The notes under the pieces: generated by a model
The model's input: the letters and a program-made list of their open reading frames with translations, nothing else
What the model was told of the DNA's origin: nothing
Database searches by the model: none
Source of the DNA: Streptomyces leeuwenhoekii
Lineage (GTDB): Bacteria; Actinomycetota; Actinomycetes; Streptomycetales; Streptomycetaceae
Length of the DNA stretch: 64,000 bases
Direction: 5' to 3'
NCBI RefSeq assembly: GCF_001013905.1
Contig: NZ_LN831790.1
Span: 124,001 to 188,000, forward strand
Part shown: positions 55,156 through 64,000 of the stretch, piece after piece
Layout: each line of letters opens with the position of its first letter
Position numbering within the stretch: position 1 is the stretch's first letter
Translations under genes and position numbers: made by a program

Positions 55156-56391
55156 TCACGCCGCCTTCGCCGCGGCCCGGAACGCCTCGTCACAGACATC
55201 CAGCGTGCGGTCGAGGTCGGCGTCGGTGGTGGCGGCGCAGAGGAACCAGTGATGGGTGGGGTGCAGCAGCACCCCCCGCCGGGTGGTCTCCCGGAAGAAC
55301 GTGTCCTGGAGCAGGCGCGCGCGGACCGGGTCGGGATGGGTGAAGGTGAGGAACGGCATCTGCGGCACACCGCGTACCTCCGCCGGGACGCCGTGGCGGC
55401 GGACGAGCGCCGCGAGGCCGTCCTGCAGCCGCTCGCCCAGGTCGCGGATCCGTTTGAGCAGGACGCCGTCGGCCAGTCTGTCGATCGTCGCCACCGCCGC
55501 GGCCATCGCCACGGTGTTGGAGTAGAACGTGGACGAGATGTGCGTCCTGCCGACCATGGCCATCACGTCGGCCCGGCCGGTGAGCGCCGAGACCGCCCAG
55601 CCGTTCGCCATCGCCTTGCTGAACGTCGCAAGGTCGGCCCGTACGCCGAACAGTTCCTGGGCCCCGCCCAGGGCCACCCGGAAACCGGAGCGCATCTCGT
55701 CGAACACCACCAGCGCTCCGTGCTCGTGTGCCAGATCGACGGCGCCCTGCAGGAATCCGGGCTCGGGACTGTCGAGTTCGAACGGCATCAGGAGCAGGCA
55801 GGCCACCTGCCCGTCGTGGCGGCGGAAGACCTCGCGCAGGCTGTCGAGGTCGTTGTACCGGAACGTGTCGACCTGCGTCCGCACCGTGGCAGGAACTCCG
55901 CCGGGACGCTGCGCGGCCCAGTCGTGCCAGCCGTTGTAGCCCCAGCGCACGACCCGGTCGCGACCGGTGTACGCACGGGCCAGGCGCACCGCGGCACTGG
56001 TGGCGTCCGAGCCGGTCTTGAGCAGGAAGACACGATCCGCGCCGGGGATGATCCGCACCAGGCGTTCTGCCAGCTCGATGTGCGTCCGTTTGCGGAGCGT
56101 GATCGAGAATCCCTCCTCGATCTCCCGCTGCGCGGCCTCGGTGACCACCGGGTCCACATGGCCGAGAATGATCGTGCCGTAGGCCAGGATGTAGTCGAGG
56201 TACTCGTTGCCGTCGGCGTCCCAGACCCGGGCGCCCCGGGCCCGCTCGCCGTAGACGGGATAGGCTCCGTCCACCAGCCGGTCCCGCTCGATGACATAGT
56301 CCTTTTCGGACAGCGTCGCGTCCACGAGCCGGCCACGGGCGAGCAGTTTCATCGAATTGTCGAGCCGGAGCTCTCCGGTCACGTCCGTCAC
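55156..56391 (-). CDS. hyg8: Class III aminotransferase (aminocyclitol)
   Basis: 411 residues. Glutamate-1-semialdehyde-aminomutase-like: KTGSDATSAAVRLARAYTG, VVFDEMRSGFRVA (Asp for the PLP ring) and ATFSKAMANGWAVSAL (Schiff-base Lys). It aminates the inosose from the dehydrogenase at 47201 to the amino-inositol. From recall Hyg8 is needed for hygromycin A. Heads the ACP-KS-ligase run. Confidence 0.93.
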   Translation of the reverse strand: MTDVTGELRLDNSMKLLARGRLVDATLSEKDYVIERDRLVDGAYPVYGERARGARVWDADGNEYLDYILAYGTIILGHVDPVVTEAAQREIEEGFSITLRKRTHIELAERLVRIIPGADRVFLLKTGSDATSAAVRLARAYTGRDRVVRWGYNGWHDWAAQRPGGVPATVRTQVDTFRYNDLDSLREVFRRHDGQVACLLLMPFELDSPEPGFLQGAVDLAHEHGALVVFDEMRSGFRVALGGAQELFGVRADLATFSKAMANGWAVSALTGRADVMAMVGRTHISSTFYSNTVAMAAAVATIDRLADGVLLKRIRDLGERLQDGLAALVRRHGVPAEVRGVPQMPFLTFTHPDPVRARLLQDTFFRETTRRGVLLHPTHHWFLCAATTDADLDRTLDVCDEAFRAAAKAA

Positions 56392-56455
56392 GGCCTGATC
56401 TCCTCCGTAGCGTGTCGTCCTCGGTTCGTCCGCGTCCGCCAGGCGCGGACGGGGG

Positions 56456-58195
56456 TCACAAGGTGATCGGTCCCGACCGGGTGCCGCGGACGAGCCTGCC
56501 CGGCAGCGCGCCGGTCGCCGTGCCGTCGCGGAAGGTGACCTCCCCCGCGACGACCGTCGCCGCGTAGCCGTCCGCCTTCTGGATCAGACGCCCACCGCCG
56601 GCCGGCAAGTCGTGGACGAACTCGGGTGCGCGCAGGCTGAGTTGGTCGAGGTCGATGACGTTGATGTCGGCCCGGTAGCCGGGGCGCAGCAGCCCGCGGT
56701 CGCGCAGCCCGTACAGTTGCGCGGGCTCCCAGGTCTGCTTCTTGACGACGAACTCCAGCGGCAGCCGCTCGCCTCGGCCGCGGTCGCGCACCCAGTGCGT
56801 CAGCATCGACGTCGGCGTGCTGGCGTCGCAGATGAGCCGGCAGTGCGCCCCGGCGTCGCTGAGCCCGAGTACGGCCTGCGGGTGCAGCAGCATCTCGCGG
56901 ATCGGGTCGAGCGTGTACTCGGAGTACCCGAGCAGCGGCCGGAAGATCATCCCGCTGGTCTCCTCGGAGGCGAGGAAGTCGTAGATGAGCGCTTCCGGGG
57001 ACTGCCCGGTGCGCCGGGCGATGGCGTCGAAGGACTGGTCGGCCGCGGGCTCGTAGTCCGGTGCGGTCGAGGTCATCGGGAAGTGCCGCTCGTAGCCCTG
57101 CGGGAAAAGCGCCGAGCGGGGGTCGGAGTTCTCCGGGCGTTCGGCGAGGATCCGCTCCCGCAGCGCCGGGTCCCGCAGCGCCGCGCGCCGCTCGTCCGCG
57201 GGCAGATGGGCTATCCGCTTGTAGGAGGGCCGTTTGTGGAAGGGATGGGTTGAGTCGAGGCTGATGATCACGCTGAACGGCCGACCCGCCACCTGCGGGT
57301 GCAGGTCCGCGCCGCCCGCCACCGCGTCCTCGGCGATCTGCAGCAGCTCGCGCCATCCGTCGGGGTCGTTGTCGTTCTGGAACAGCCCGAAGGTGATGGG
57401 GCGGCCGACCGCCGCCGACAGCCTGCGCATCCACTTTATCTCGCCGAGCGGGTCGTCGACCTTCTCGCCGCCCGCGCCCAGCGGCACCAGCTGGAACACG
57501 CCGGTCCCCAGCTCACCGAGCACACCGCCGAGCGCGAACAGCTCGTCCTCGGCGGCGAAGGTGCCGGGTACGGGGGCCCCGGTGATGGCCAGGTGGGTGA
57601 GCGTGCGCGAGGTGGAAAACCCGATGGCACCCGCCTGGACGCCCGCACGGACCAGCGCACACATCTGCCGCAGGTCGTCCTCGGTGGGGGGCTCGTTGTC
57701 GGCGCCCCGGTCGCCCATCACGTAGGCGCGCAGCGCACCGTGCGGGACCTGCGCGGCGACATCGAGGACCCGGGGGACGCGCTCGACGGCATCGAGGTAC
57801 TCGGGAAACGTCTCCCACTCCCAGGTGATCCCCTCGGACAGCGAGGCGCCGGGGATGTCCTCGACCCCCTCCATCAGGCCGATCAGCCAGTCGTGGCGGT
57901 CGGGACGCGCCGGGGCGAAGCCGACCCCGCAGTTGCCCATGACCACCGACGTGACCCCGTGCCAGCAGCTCGGGGTGAGGTAGGGGTCCCAGCTCACCTG
58001 CCCGTCGAAGTGGGTGTGGATGTCGACGAATCCGGGCGTGACGAGGCGGCCGTCCGCGTCGATCTCGGTCCGGCCGCGCCCGGTGACCCGGCCGACCTTG
58101 GTGATCACGCCGTGGTCCACCGCGACATCGGCGGTGCGCGCGGGGATTCCGGAACCGTCACAGACTGAGCCGCCGCGAATGATCAGGTCATACAC
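56456..58195 (-). CDS. hyg7: Metallo-dependent hydrolase homologue (methylenedioxy bridge)
   Basis: 579 residues from a GTG. D-aminoacylase-like amidohydrolase: [10 protein letters not shown] (metal HxH), [10 protein letters not shown] (metal Cys), TSTAPDYEP region and [12 protein letters not shown] (metal Asp). By sequence alone it would be called N-acyl-D-amino-acid deacylase. In hygromycin A formation, as I recall, the hyg7 mutant makes methoxyhygromycin A, so this homologue is implicated in closing the methylenedioxy bridge, an oxidative reaction foreign to the family. Five bases separate it from the FkbM gene. Confidence 0.88.
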   Translation of the reverse strand: MYDLIIRGGSVCDGSGIPARTADVAVDHGVITKVGRVTGRGRTEIDADGRLVTPGFVDIHTHFDGQVSWDPYLTPSCWHGVTSVVMGNCGVGFAPARPDRHDWLIGLMEGVEDIPGASLSEGITWEWETFPEYLDAVERVPRVLDVAAQVPHGALRAYVMGDRGADNEPPTEDDLRQMCALVRAGVQAGAIGFSTSRTLTHLAITGAPVPGTFAAEDELFALGGVLGELGTGVFQLVPLGAGGEKVDDPLGEIKWMRRLSAAVGRPITFGLFQNDNDPDGWRELLQIAEDAVAGGADLHPQVAGRPFSVIISLDSTHPFHKRPSYKRIAHLPADERRAALRDPALRERILAERPENSDPRSALFPQGYERHFPMTSTAPDYEPAADQSFDAIARRTGQSPEALIYDFLASEETSGMIFRPLLGYSEYTLDPIREMLLHPQAVLGLSDAGAHCRLICDASTPTSMLTHWVRDRGRGERLPLEFVVKKQTWEPAQLYGLRDRGLLRPGYRADINVIDLDQLSLRAPEFVHDLPAGGGRLIQKADGYAATVVAGEVTFRDGTATGALPGRLVRGTRSGPITL

Positions 58196-58200
58196 TGGGG

Positions 58201-59130
58201 TCAGACCTCCTTCGAGTAGGGCTCGGGCAGCCGGCCCGTCCGGGCGAAGAGCAGGTTCTGGTACGCGTAGCGGGACTGCGGCCGATGCGGGACAGGGGTG
58301 CCGCGGTGCAGCTCCCACGGCTCGTAGCCGGCCTCGAGCAGCGTGTCCACCAGTTCGCGGCTCGACGGCGCTCCGGGCACGTCGAGATCCCCGACCTCCA
58401 GGGAGATCACGGGCTGCTGACGGGCGAGCAGGTCGCTCATGCCGGCCAGGACGTGCGCCTCGGCGCTCTCGGCGTCGATCTTCACAAAGTCGACGCGGAG
58501 GTCCTCGGCGCACACATGGTCGTCCAGGGTGATGGCCTCGACGCGCAACGGCTGGGACGGGACCCGCTCGCGGACGACACCGGGCAGCCGGGCCTCGAAC
58601 GCCGAGTTGTAGGCGCTGTAGCCCAGTCCGCGGTCGTAGAAGACGAGTTCCTCCCGCTTCGACCAGACCGCCGCGGGCACCACCGAAACGTTGGACAGGT
58701 GGCGGGCGTTGGTCCGCAGCACCGACAGAGTCGAGGGTGTCGGCTCGAAGGCGGTCACCCGTCCGTCAGGGCCGACGAGGGCGCTCGTCAGCATCGTGTA
58801 GTAGCCGATGTGGGCGCCAACGTCGAGCACCGTGGCGCCGGGGCGGAGGTGGGACAGGAGGTATGCGGTGAGGTCGTAGTCCACGAAGCCGTAGCGGTGG
58901 ATGGCGATGGACACCTCTTCGGGCAGGGCGATCGCCATGCGTCGGCCCCAGAAGGTCTTCGCGGTCGAAGGGCGGCCCTCACCGCGGTGCCGCCGGGCGC
59001 GGAGCGAGCGGGTGCTCGGGTACGACATACGGATCGGGTGCCGCAGGCGGTACGCGAGTGCGCGGGGCCCGGCCGTGTGGGAACGCCGGTCGAGTTCCGC
59101 ACGCCAGGCGGCGCGGTCGGATGGGGGCAT
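58201..59130 (-). CDS. hyg6: FkbM-type O-methyltransferase (aminocyclitol)
   Basis: 309 residues from MPPSDRAAWRAELDRR. FkbM SAM site ATVLDVGAHIGYYTML, then VTAFEPTPSTLSVLRTNA and DFVKIDAESAEAHVLAG. It methylates the inositol oxygen that later becomes the methylenedioxy carbon; I recall that a hyg6 mutant makes desmethylenehygromycin A. Immediately upstream of hyg7 in the operon, matching its order of action. Confidence 0.9.
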   Translation of the reverse strand: MPPSDRAAWRAELDRRSHTAGPRALAYRLRHPIRMSYPSTRSLRARRHRGEGRPSTAKTFWGRRMAIALPEEVSIAIHRYGFVDYDLTAYLLSHLRPGATVLDVGAHIGYYTMLTSALVGPDGRVTAFEPTPSTLSVLRTNARHLSNVSVVPAAVWSKREELVFYDRGLGYSAYNSAFEARLPGVVRERVPSQPLRVEAITLDDHVCAEDLRVDFVKIDAESAEAHVLAGMSDLLARQQPVISLEVGDLDVPGAPSSRELVDTLLEAGYEPWELHRGTPVPHRPQSRYAYQNLLFARTGRLPEPYSKEV

Positions 59131-59201
59131 GGCACAACCTGCTCCTGGTAGGGGGCGCCGCGGGCCGGGCTGCGGTGGGCGGCCGGAGTGCGTCGCCGGG
59201 G

Positions 59202-60260
59202 TCAGCGGGGGACGGCCGGTGCGACGTGTTCCCGGAACGTCCGGGAATCCGCGAAGGGCGGCGCGCTCCACGTCTCCGGGGTCTTCGTCGCGAGCTGTTC
59301 CAGTTCGGCGTCCACCATGATCTGGGCCAGGCGGTCCACTGGCGTCCGGGCGCTCCAGCCGAATTCCTCGCGTGCCTTGGAGGCGTCGCCCACCAGGGCG
59401 TCGACCTCGGCCGGGCGCAGGTAGGCCTCGTCGTGGCGCACGTGGTCATGCCAGTCGAGGCACACATGGGCGAAACAGTGCTCGACGAACTCCCGCACCG
59501 TGGAGCCGACCCCGGTGGCCAGCACGTAGTCGTCCGGCCGGTCGAGCTGGAGCATCTGCCACATGCCCTCGACGTACTCCGGGGCGTACCCCCAGTCGCG
59601 GACGGCGTCGAGGTTGCCGAGGTACACGTACCTGTCGAGGCCGGCCTTGATGCGCGCCGCAGCACGGGCGATCTTCCGGGTCACGAACGTCTCGCCACGC
59701 CGCGGTGACTCGTGGTTGAACAGGATGCCGTTCACCGCGAACATGCCGTGCGCTTCGCGGTAGTTGCGCGTCATCCAGTAGCTGTACACCTTCGCGGCAC
59801 CGTACGGGCTGCGCGGATGGAAGGCGGTCTGCTCGTTCTGCGGGGGTGGCGTGGCACCGAACATCTCCGAGGACGAGGCCTGGTAGTACCGGATGTCCCT
59901 CCCGGACATGAGGATGGCCTCGAGCAGCCGGGTGGTGCCCATCCCCGTGGTGTCACCGGTGTGCTCCGGCTCGTCGAAGCTCACCCGGACATGGGACTGC
60001 GCGGCCAGGTGATAGACCTCGTCCGGCCGGATGCGCATCAGCAGTGTCACGAGGCGGCTGGCGTCGCTGACGTCGCCGTAATGCAGCATCAGGCGCCGGT
60101 CGGAGTCGTGCGGATCGCGGTAGATGTGGTCGAGCCGGCGGGTGTTGAAGCTCGAACTGCGACGGACTATGCCGTGGACCTCATAGCCCTTCTCCAACAG
60201 CAGGTCAGCGAGGTAGGAGCCGTCCTGACCTGTGATTCCGGTGATCAGTGCGCGTTTCAC
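59202..60260 (-). CDS. hyg5: GDP-mannose 4,6-dehydratase
   Basis: 352 residues from a GTG with GAGGAG four bases upstream. Motifs: [73 protein letters not shown]. It makes GDP-4-keto-6-deoxy-mannose, the first step to GDP-L-fucose, completed by the synthase at 40562. At the left of the FkbM/hydrolase pair, 47 bases after the chorismate-lyase-like gene. Symbol by order (gmd in other organisms). Confidence 0.95.
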   Translation of the reverse strand: MKRALITGITGQDGSYLADLLLEKGYEVHGIVRRSSSFNTRRLDHIYRDPHDSDRRLMLHYGDVSDASRLVTLLMRIRPDEVYHLAAQSHVRVSFDEPEHTGDTTGMGTTRLLEAILMSGRDIRYYQASSSEMFGATPPPQNEQTAFHPRSPYGAAKVYSYWMTRNYREAHGMFAVNGILFNHESPRRGETFVTRKIARAAARIKAGLDRYVYLGNLDAVRDWGYAPEYVEGMWQMLQLDRPDDYVLATGVGSTVREFVEHCFAHVCLDWHDHVRHDEAYLRPAEVDALVGDASKAREEFGWSARTPVDRLAQIMVDAELEQLATKTPETWSAPPFADSRTFREHVAPAVPR

Positions 60261-60307
60261 GGAGCTCCTCTCGGTCGCAGCGCGTCCCTCCTGGATGTCA
60301 TGACCGG

Positions 60308-60841
60308 TTAGCCGTCCTGCTCCAGAGGGACGAACCTGGGATTGAACCGCTCGTGGACGTACATCCGTCCGGCGTCGCCGCAGTCGATGAGGTACTCCTT
60401 GCTCAGGCAGTCGGACGCCGGGCCCAGCGGCCAGGTGCCCCGCGAGACGGCAAGCAGTTCCCGGCGCAGCGCCAGTCCCACCCGCTTCAGGTAGGGGCCC
60501 ACGAACTCCTCGGGCGGCGGGACCAGTCCGTCGGCGCCCCGCGCGGCGATCACGACGTGGTTGACGCTGATCACACCCCCGCGCGAGGTGAGGATCCGGG
60601 ACCGGCGGTCGACCACCGGGGCGCCGGGGGCGGCTCCCAGGATTTGGCACCCGATGCGCTGGACGCTCGCGGCAGGAACGCGTTGCTGCTGGTCGACCTG
60701 GATGCTGAGCCGCTCCCCCACCAGGGCGTTGAGCAGCACGGTGGTCGATCCGTCCGCGCACACGAGCATTCGCGTCTGCGGCGGAGCCGAGGGGAATTCC
60801 GACAACGGTGCCGAGGAAGAGGCCGGCAACTGCTTCGTCAT
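60308..60841 (-). CDS. Chorismate lyase-like protein (4-hydroxybenzoate formation)
   Basis: 177 residues from the ATG reading [16 protein letters not shown]; the longer frame upstream is non-coding. It resembles the UbiC/DUF98 chorismate-lyase fold: an Arg-rich substrate segment ([20 protein letters not shown]), then [20 protein letters not shown]. Makes 4-hydroxybenzoate and pyruvate from chorismate, the aromatic starter of the cinnamoyl part. It is the first gene of the long minus-strand biosynthetic run, with a likely activator site ~265 bases upstream. Similarity is moderate, so 0.75. Confidence 0.75.
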   Translation of the reverse strand: MTKQLPASSSAPLSEFPSAPPQTRMLVCADGSTTVLLNALVGERLSIQVDQQQRVPAASVQRIGCQILGAAPGAPVVDRRSRILTSRGGVISVNHVVIAARGADGLVPPPEEFVGPYLKRVGLALRRELLAVSRGTWPLGPASDCLSKEYLIDCGDAGRMYVHERFNPRFVPLEQDG

Positions 60842-61032
60842 GCCGTTACCGTTATCTGCTGGGGTATGTACCGGGGTATTCGCCAAGGCGCGGCAGATGC
60901 GCTCGAAATCATGGCAATCCTTGTCACTGGGGGCTCGTGTCTGCGGTGGTCGGATGACCTCGGCCGGTATCTGAACCACGCGGTGAAACACCGGCGAAGT
61001 AGCTGCAGCGGGTGACCGGGAGAGACGATTCG

Positions 61033-61069
61033 AGGTATCGAATCGAATGCCTTTGGGCATCGAATACCT
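61033..61069. promoter_or_regulatory. Dyad upstream of the chorismate lyase gene
   Basis: An imperfect dyad: GAGGTAT...AATACCT outside, AATGCC...GGGCATcG inside, around TTT. It lies between the StrR-like site and the chorismate-lyase start, so it could be an attenuator, a terminator of the regulator gene read from the other side, or a second operator. Confidence 0.4.
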
Positions 61070-61103
61070 TGAGGCTATGAGGCGGGGAAGCGGTGGGTCA
61101 AGC

Positions 61104-61139
61104 GGTGTTCGACTGCATGAAGTTGTGCGGTCGAACACC
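61104..61139. promoter_or_regulatory. StrR-like activator binding site
   Basis: GGTGTTCGAC and GTCGAACACC form perfect 10-base arms 16 bases apart. StrR of streptomycin formation binds a palindrome of the form GTTCGA-CTG, ~11 bases, CAG-TCGAAC; this site has GTTCGACTG and CGGTCGAAC with one base more spacing. It stands 8 bases beyond the StrR-type gene and ~263 bases before the chorismate-lyase start, the right place to switch on the long operon. Confidence 0.75.
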
Positions 61140-61146
61140 CGCCGCC

Positions 61147-62109
61147 CTACTGCTGTTCGAGTCTCCTAGCGAACTCGTCCAGGTTGGACATGCACAGCCT
61201 CATGGCCTGTGCCGCGATTTCGGCACAGTGCTCGGGGATGCTGTTCACTATCAGCTTGTGGTTCTTGTTGATGGCCGCGGTCAGCCGCAGCCACTGCACC
61301 AGCAGGCGCCCGGCCTCGGTCTGCCGCACCGACGGGTCGCGAGCCAAGAGTTCCAGGGTGCGGAGATACTCCGGGCGGGAGGGCTGGTTCTCGCCCCGGC
61401 GCGCGGGCCGCTCCGGCAGGGGTTCGCGGGGGCTGTGCCGGCGGGTGGCGCGGCGGCGCACGTCGTGGGCGGTGGACGGAGAGATGCCGGCCGCTCGCGC
61501 GATCTGACGCAAAGAGGCGTTCGGGTTTTCCCTCAGGAACTCTTCCGCGATCCTGCGTTGCTTGCCAGGATTCAGGGGGCGCACGCGGCCGTCCACTCCG
61601 ATGCGTTTCTCTCCCGTCCTGCCGGAGGGGAGCTGATGCCGAATTTTCGTGACGGTCTGTTGGGCGAGTCCGGTCAACTTCGCCAGAGCCCGGTCCGACA
61701 TCTCAGGGAAGGTCGAGATTATTCTCCGAGCGGCGGCTCTGCGTTCCTCGCGGGTGAGTGGAAGGCCGTGTGCGGTATTCGACTGGACGGCGAACAGGAA
61801 CGCTTCGCTATCATTGCCGTGGAAATAGCGGACCTGGATGGTCGTGCAGCCGCGCTCGATCCTGGCCAGCAGACGGTGCATCCCGTCGATGACCCGCATG
61901 GAATCCTTGTGCACGATGATCGGCTGCAACTCTTCGTCCAGTTCCGCCATGAGTCGTACGTGCTGCATGTTCTCGCCGCCGAGGCGCGGGGAGTCGGCGG
62001 GCAGCAGCGAGCCGATGGGCAGGGAGAAGCACTGGTCACTGAGGTGCTGATGGAGGGGAGGGACGGGATCGGCACGGTCGTCATGTGAGGCGTCAGCAGC
62101 TGTCGACAT
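61147..62109 (-). CDS. StrR-type pathway activator (ParB-like fold)
   Basis: 320 residues from MSTAADASHDDRADPV, with a GGGGGA site 5 bases upstream; an ATG 40 bases further up is possible. N-terminal ParB-like domain: LPIGSLLPADSPRLGG, RVIDGMHRLLARIERG and HGNDSEAFLFAVQSN. A central HTH (SDRALAKLTGLAQQTVTKIR) and a second (ASLRQIARAAGISPSTAHDV) follow. StrR, NovG and KasT are activators of this type. It probably turns on the cluster through the palindrome just downstream of its own gene. This would be one of hyg1-hyg4, which I cannot number. Confidence 0.9.
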   Translation of the reverse strand: MSTAADASHDDRADPVPPLHQHLSDQCFSLPIGSLLPADSPRLGGENMQHVRLMAELDEELQPIIVHKDSMRVIDGMHRLLARIERGCTTIQVRYFHGNDSEAFLFAVQSNTAHGLPLTREERRAAARRIISTFPEMSDRALAKLTGLAQQTVTKIRHQLPSGRTGEKRIGVDGRVRPLNPGKQRRIAEEFLRENPNASLRQIARAAGISPSTAHDVRRRATRRHSPREPLPERPARRGENQPSRPEYLRTLELLARDPSVRQTEAGRLLVQWLRLTAAINKNHKLIVNSIPEHCAEIAAQAMRLCMSNLDEFARRLEQQ

Positions 62110-62347
62110 GATCCCCCAAGTGACGTTGGCGGGTATGGCTGTCTTCATGTCAGGGTTCGATCCGGTGCACCCCGTTCCGCGACTGCGTGCGCAGCCGCCT
62201 TCGGACGTGGGGAGCCTGATGGCCCCGGCTGTGCCGGGGGCACGGCCGTCGGGCACGTCGCGGAAGAGCCGTAGGCCGGTCGGGCTCCCCTGAGCGGGGG
62301 GGCAACCCCTTCAGGCTTCGTCAGTCCTCCCGCGGCGTGCAAGTGGT

Positions 62348-62380
62348 TGCCTGGTTGTCCGCCCAGCGGGCAACCAGGCA
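62348..62380. promoter_or_regulatory. Hairpin/dyad in the divergent regulator-PobA spacer
   Basis: TGCCTGGTTG and CAACCAGGCA are perfect 10-base arms with an inner CCGC/GCGG. They lie in the 441-bp divergent spacer (62110-62550) between the activator and the hydroxylase gene, ~170 bases before the latter. The spacer holds no gene I can support. It could be an operator or an upstream structure. Confidence 0.5.
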
Positions 62381-62550
62381 CGGAGCTCACCGCGGCAGGA
62401 GCCCGCCAAGGGCCTGAACCCGCCCGGTCCTGTCCGCCGTGGCCGCGGCGGACGAGGCCGGCCGCCGGCCCTGTGAGTCCTCCCGGCCACCGAACGATTT
62501 CGCCGCTGAGCGAACCTGAGCACCGATCACCGAACCGGAAGGGACGAACC

Positions 62551-63765
62551 ATGCCATCAGCGGTCACACGGACCACCGTCGGTATCGTGGGCGCGGGACC
62601 GGCGGGCCTCATGCTCTCGCACCTGCTGGCCCGCAGGGGGATCGACTCGACCGTGGTCGACCACCGCACCCGGGAGGAGATCGAGAGCACCCACCGCGCG
62701 GGCATCCTCGAAGCCGGCAGCGTCCGCCTCCTGACGGAGACCGGCGTGTCGGACCGGGTGCTCCGCGACGGGCGGCCGCACGCGGGCATCGAACTGCGTT
62801 TCCAGGGTACGAGCCACCGTATCGACTTCCAGCACCTGGTCGGGGAGAGCGTATGGCTCTACCCGCAGACCGACGTGTTCGTCGACCTCGCCGACGCGCG
62901 CGAGCGGGACGGCGGCGACGTCCGCTTCGGTGTCACGGGAACCCGGGTGGTCGACCTGACGACGGAGCGCCCCGGGATCCTGTTCCGGGACGCCGAAGGC
63001 GCGCAGCGGGAGGTGCGCTGCGACATCCTGGTCGGCGCGGACGGGGCGCACGGCGTGTGCCGGTCTGCGGTGCCCGAGGCGGCGCGCACCCTCTTCTACC
63101 ACGAGTACCCGTTCGCCTGGTTCGGTGTGCTCGTCGAGGCCCCGCCCAGTGCCGCCGAGCTCGTCTACACCCACTCCGGGCGGGGGTTCGCGCTCATCAG
63201 CCAGCGCACCGAGTCCGTGCAGCGCATGTACTTCCAGTGCGATCCGGACGAGGACCCCGCGGCCTGGTCGGAGGACCGGATATGGACGGAACTCCAGGCG
63301 CGGGTGCGCGGCGCGGACGGCTTCGCCCTCAAGGAGGGGCCGGTGACGGACCGCTCGGTCCTGCGGTTCCGCAGCCTGGTGTGCGAGCCGATGCGCTACG
63401 GCAGCATGCTGTTGGCCGGCGACGCCGCGCACACCGTCCCGCCCACCGGGGCGAAGGGCCTCAACCTCGCCCTGTCCGACGTACGGGTACTCGCTCAGGT
63501 GGTGGGGAACGCCATGAGCACGCGCAACCGTGCGCTTCTCGACGACTACGGCCCCCGGGCGCTGCGCCGCGTGTGGCGCGCGCAGCACTTCTCCTACTGG
63601 ATGACCTCGATGCTGCACCGCGTCCCCGGCTCGACCGACTTCGACGTCCGCCGCCAACTGGGCGCGCTGCGCTCGGTGGTGGACTCCACCGCCGGGTCGG
63701 CCTACCTCGCCGAGTCCTATACGGGTGGCGAGATCCATCACCACACCTTTGCAGGGCGCACGTAA
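62551..63765 (+). CDS. pobA: 4-Hydroxybenzoate 3-monooxygenase (PobA-like)
   Basis: 404 residues, GGAAGGG upstream. FAD motif TVGIVGAGPAGLMLSHLL, DG motif in CDILVGADGAHGVCRSA, GD motif LAGDAAHTVPPTGAKGLN, and a PobA-type active-site stretch YPQTDVFVDL. It hydroxylates 4-hydroxybenzoate to 3,4-dihydroxybenzoate, matching the dihydroxyphenyl ring of hygromycin A. Its place next to the activator makes a pathway role likely, but a plain catabolic copy cannot be ruled out. It reads away from the cluster, at its right edge. Confidence 0.9.
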   Translation: MPSAVTRTTVGIVGAGPAGLMLSHLLARRGIDSTVVDHRTREEIESTHRAGILEAGSVRLLTETGVSDRVLRDGRPHAGIELRFQGTSHRIDFQHLVGESVWLYPQTDVFVDLADARERDGGDVRFGVTGTRVVDLTTERPGILFRDAEGAQREVRCDILVGADGAHGVCRSAVPEAARTLFYHEYPFAWFGVLVEAPPSAAELVYTHSGRGFALISQRTESVQRMYFQCDPDEDPAAWSEDRIWTELQARVRGADGFALKEGPVTDRSVLRFRSLVCEPMRYGSMLLAGDAAHTVPPTGAKGLNLALSDVRVLAQVVGNAMSTRNRALLDDYGPRALRRVWRAQHFSYWMTSMLHRVPGSTDFDVRRQLGALRSVVDSTAGSAYLAESYTGGEIHHHTFAGRT

Positions 63766-63918
63766 CGCACGGCATCATCCGTACATGAGTGATCACTGTG
63801 AGCGAAGCGAGATCTGGGGCAGCCGATCGCCGCGCATGGAGATCCGTCCACCGCTGACCGGCCCCGCCGTGGGTGTGACTGTCGGACCACTTGTTCGACG
63901 GAGGGGAGCGGGCCAGAG

Positions 63919-64000
63919 GTGACGGAACCCGTGAAGAGCGTCGGCCAGTTGTTGCAGTGGTACCGGAAGGAGGCCGGACTTTCCTTACCGAGGCTGGCGG
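63919..64000 (+). CDS. XRE-type HTH regulator, N-terminus (partial)
   Basis: A GTG reads MTEPVKSVGQLLQWYRKEAG and LSLPRLA to the window edge, the usual beginning of Streptomyces HTH_31/DUF5753-type regulators. Only 27 codons are visible. The 63766-63918 spacer before it shows nothing certain. It is probably outside the biosynthetic cluster. Confidence 0.65.
   Translation, partial: MTEPVKSVGQLLQWYRKEAGLSLPRLA

Noticed and set aside
56456..58195. Plain D-aminoacylase
   Set aside because: Sequence family is right, but its place directly after the FkbM methyltransferase in this cluster fits the methylenedioxy-forming homologue.
62145..62180. tRNA-like GGTTCGATCC near 62154
   Set aside because: No acceptor or anticodon arm can be built around it; it is chance similarity to a T-loop.

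Overview
High G+C DNA with strong third-position GC bias, GTG/ATG starts and tightly coupled operons points to a Streptomyces chromosome. The window joins the end of one biosynthetic cluster, a 15-20 kb accessory zone of mobile elements and decayed genes, an ordinary two-component/ABC resistance-type locus, and a complete-looking second biosynthetic cluster. That second cluster I identify as hygromycin A: an aminocyclitol, a 5-dehydrofucofuranose and a methyl-dihydroxycinnamoyl group.

Region 1 (1-7991, + strand) is the tail of an unassigned cluster. It holds the KR-DH end of an iterative PKS or secondary-lipid synthase, a Gfo/Idh/MocA oxidoreductase, an APH-type kinase, a phosphodiester-glycosidase-like protein, a flavin reductase, a WbqC-like protein and a PIG-L deacetylase. 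Most are translationally coupled. I do not recognise the product.

Region 2 (8000-23560) is an insertion hot spot. An IS5-type element (8189-9079, TSD TTA, two-frame transposase) and an IS481-type element (9219-10287, TSD CTAG) lie beside the end of a Tn554-like transposon (TnpC plus a truncated TnpB). Next come an HTH-Ser/Thr kinase fusion facing a small coiled-coil protein and a membrane trypsin-like protease. Then follow two separate minus-strand recombinase operons. One is integrase, HTH, and an 802-residue zinc-ribbon protein with a recombinase-like tail. The other is a translationally coupled trio of tyrosine recombinases (RIT-like). The first gene of the trio carries a one-base frameshift just after its catalytic tyrosine.

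Region 3 (23560-28500) is gene debris: two truncated methyltransferases, an HNH nuclease fragment, a permease fragment and a small minus-strand fragment. Three small intact genes of unknown function lie among it.

Region 4 (28500-36420) has a NarL-type response regulator and histidine kinase, divergent from a MacB/FtsX-type ABC transporter. After these come an F420-type oxidoreductase pseudogene, an erythromycin-esterase-family protein and scraps of IS5 and IS21 elements that mark the left edge of the next cluster.

Region 5 (36425-63765) is the hygromycin A-type cluster. DAHP synthase, a chorismate-lyase-like protein and a 4-hydroxybenzoate hydroxylase can supply the aromatic starter. An AMP ligase, two ACPs, a free AT, two atypical ketosynthases, a ketoreductase and a MaoC dehydratase extend it once to an alpha-methyl-cinnamoyl thioester. 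Inositol-phosphate synthase, a phosphatase, an inositol dehydrogenase, an aminotransferase, an FkbM methyltransferase and an amidohydrolase build the methylenedioxy aminocyclitol. GDP-mannose dehydratase, fucose synthase, a GT75-type mutase and a glycosyltransferase supply the furanose, and an SDR does the final oxidation. A BtrH-like protein is the best candidate for amide formation. A P-loop kinase and an MFS pump give self-protection, and a StrR-type ParB-fold activator controls the cluster. Gene order agrees with the hyg5-hyg26 numbering I remember for the S. hygroscopicus cluster; this is recall, not a database result. The window ends in the first codons of an XRE-type regulator.
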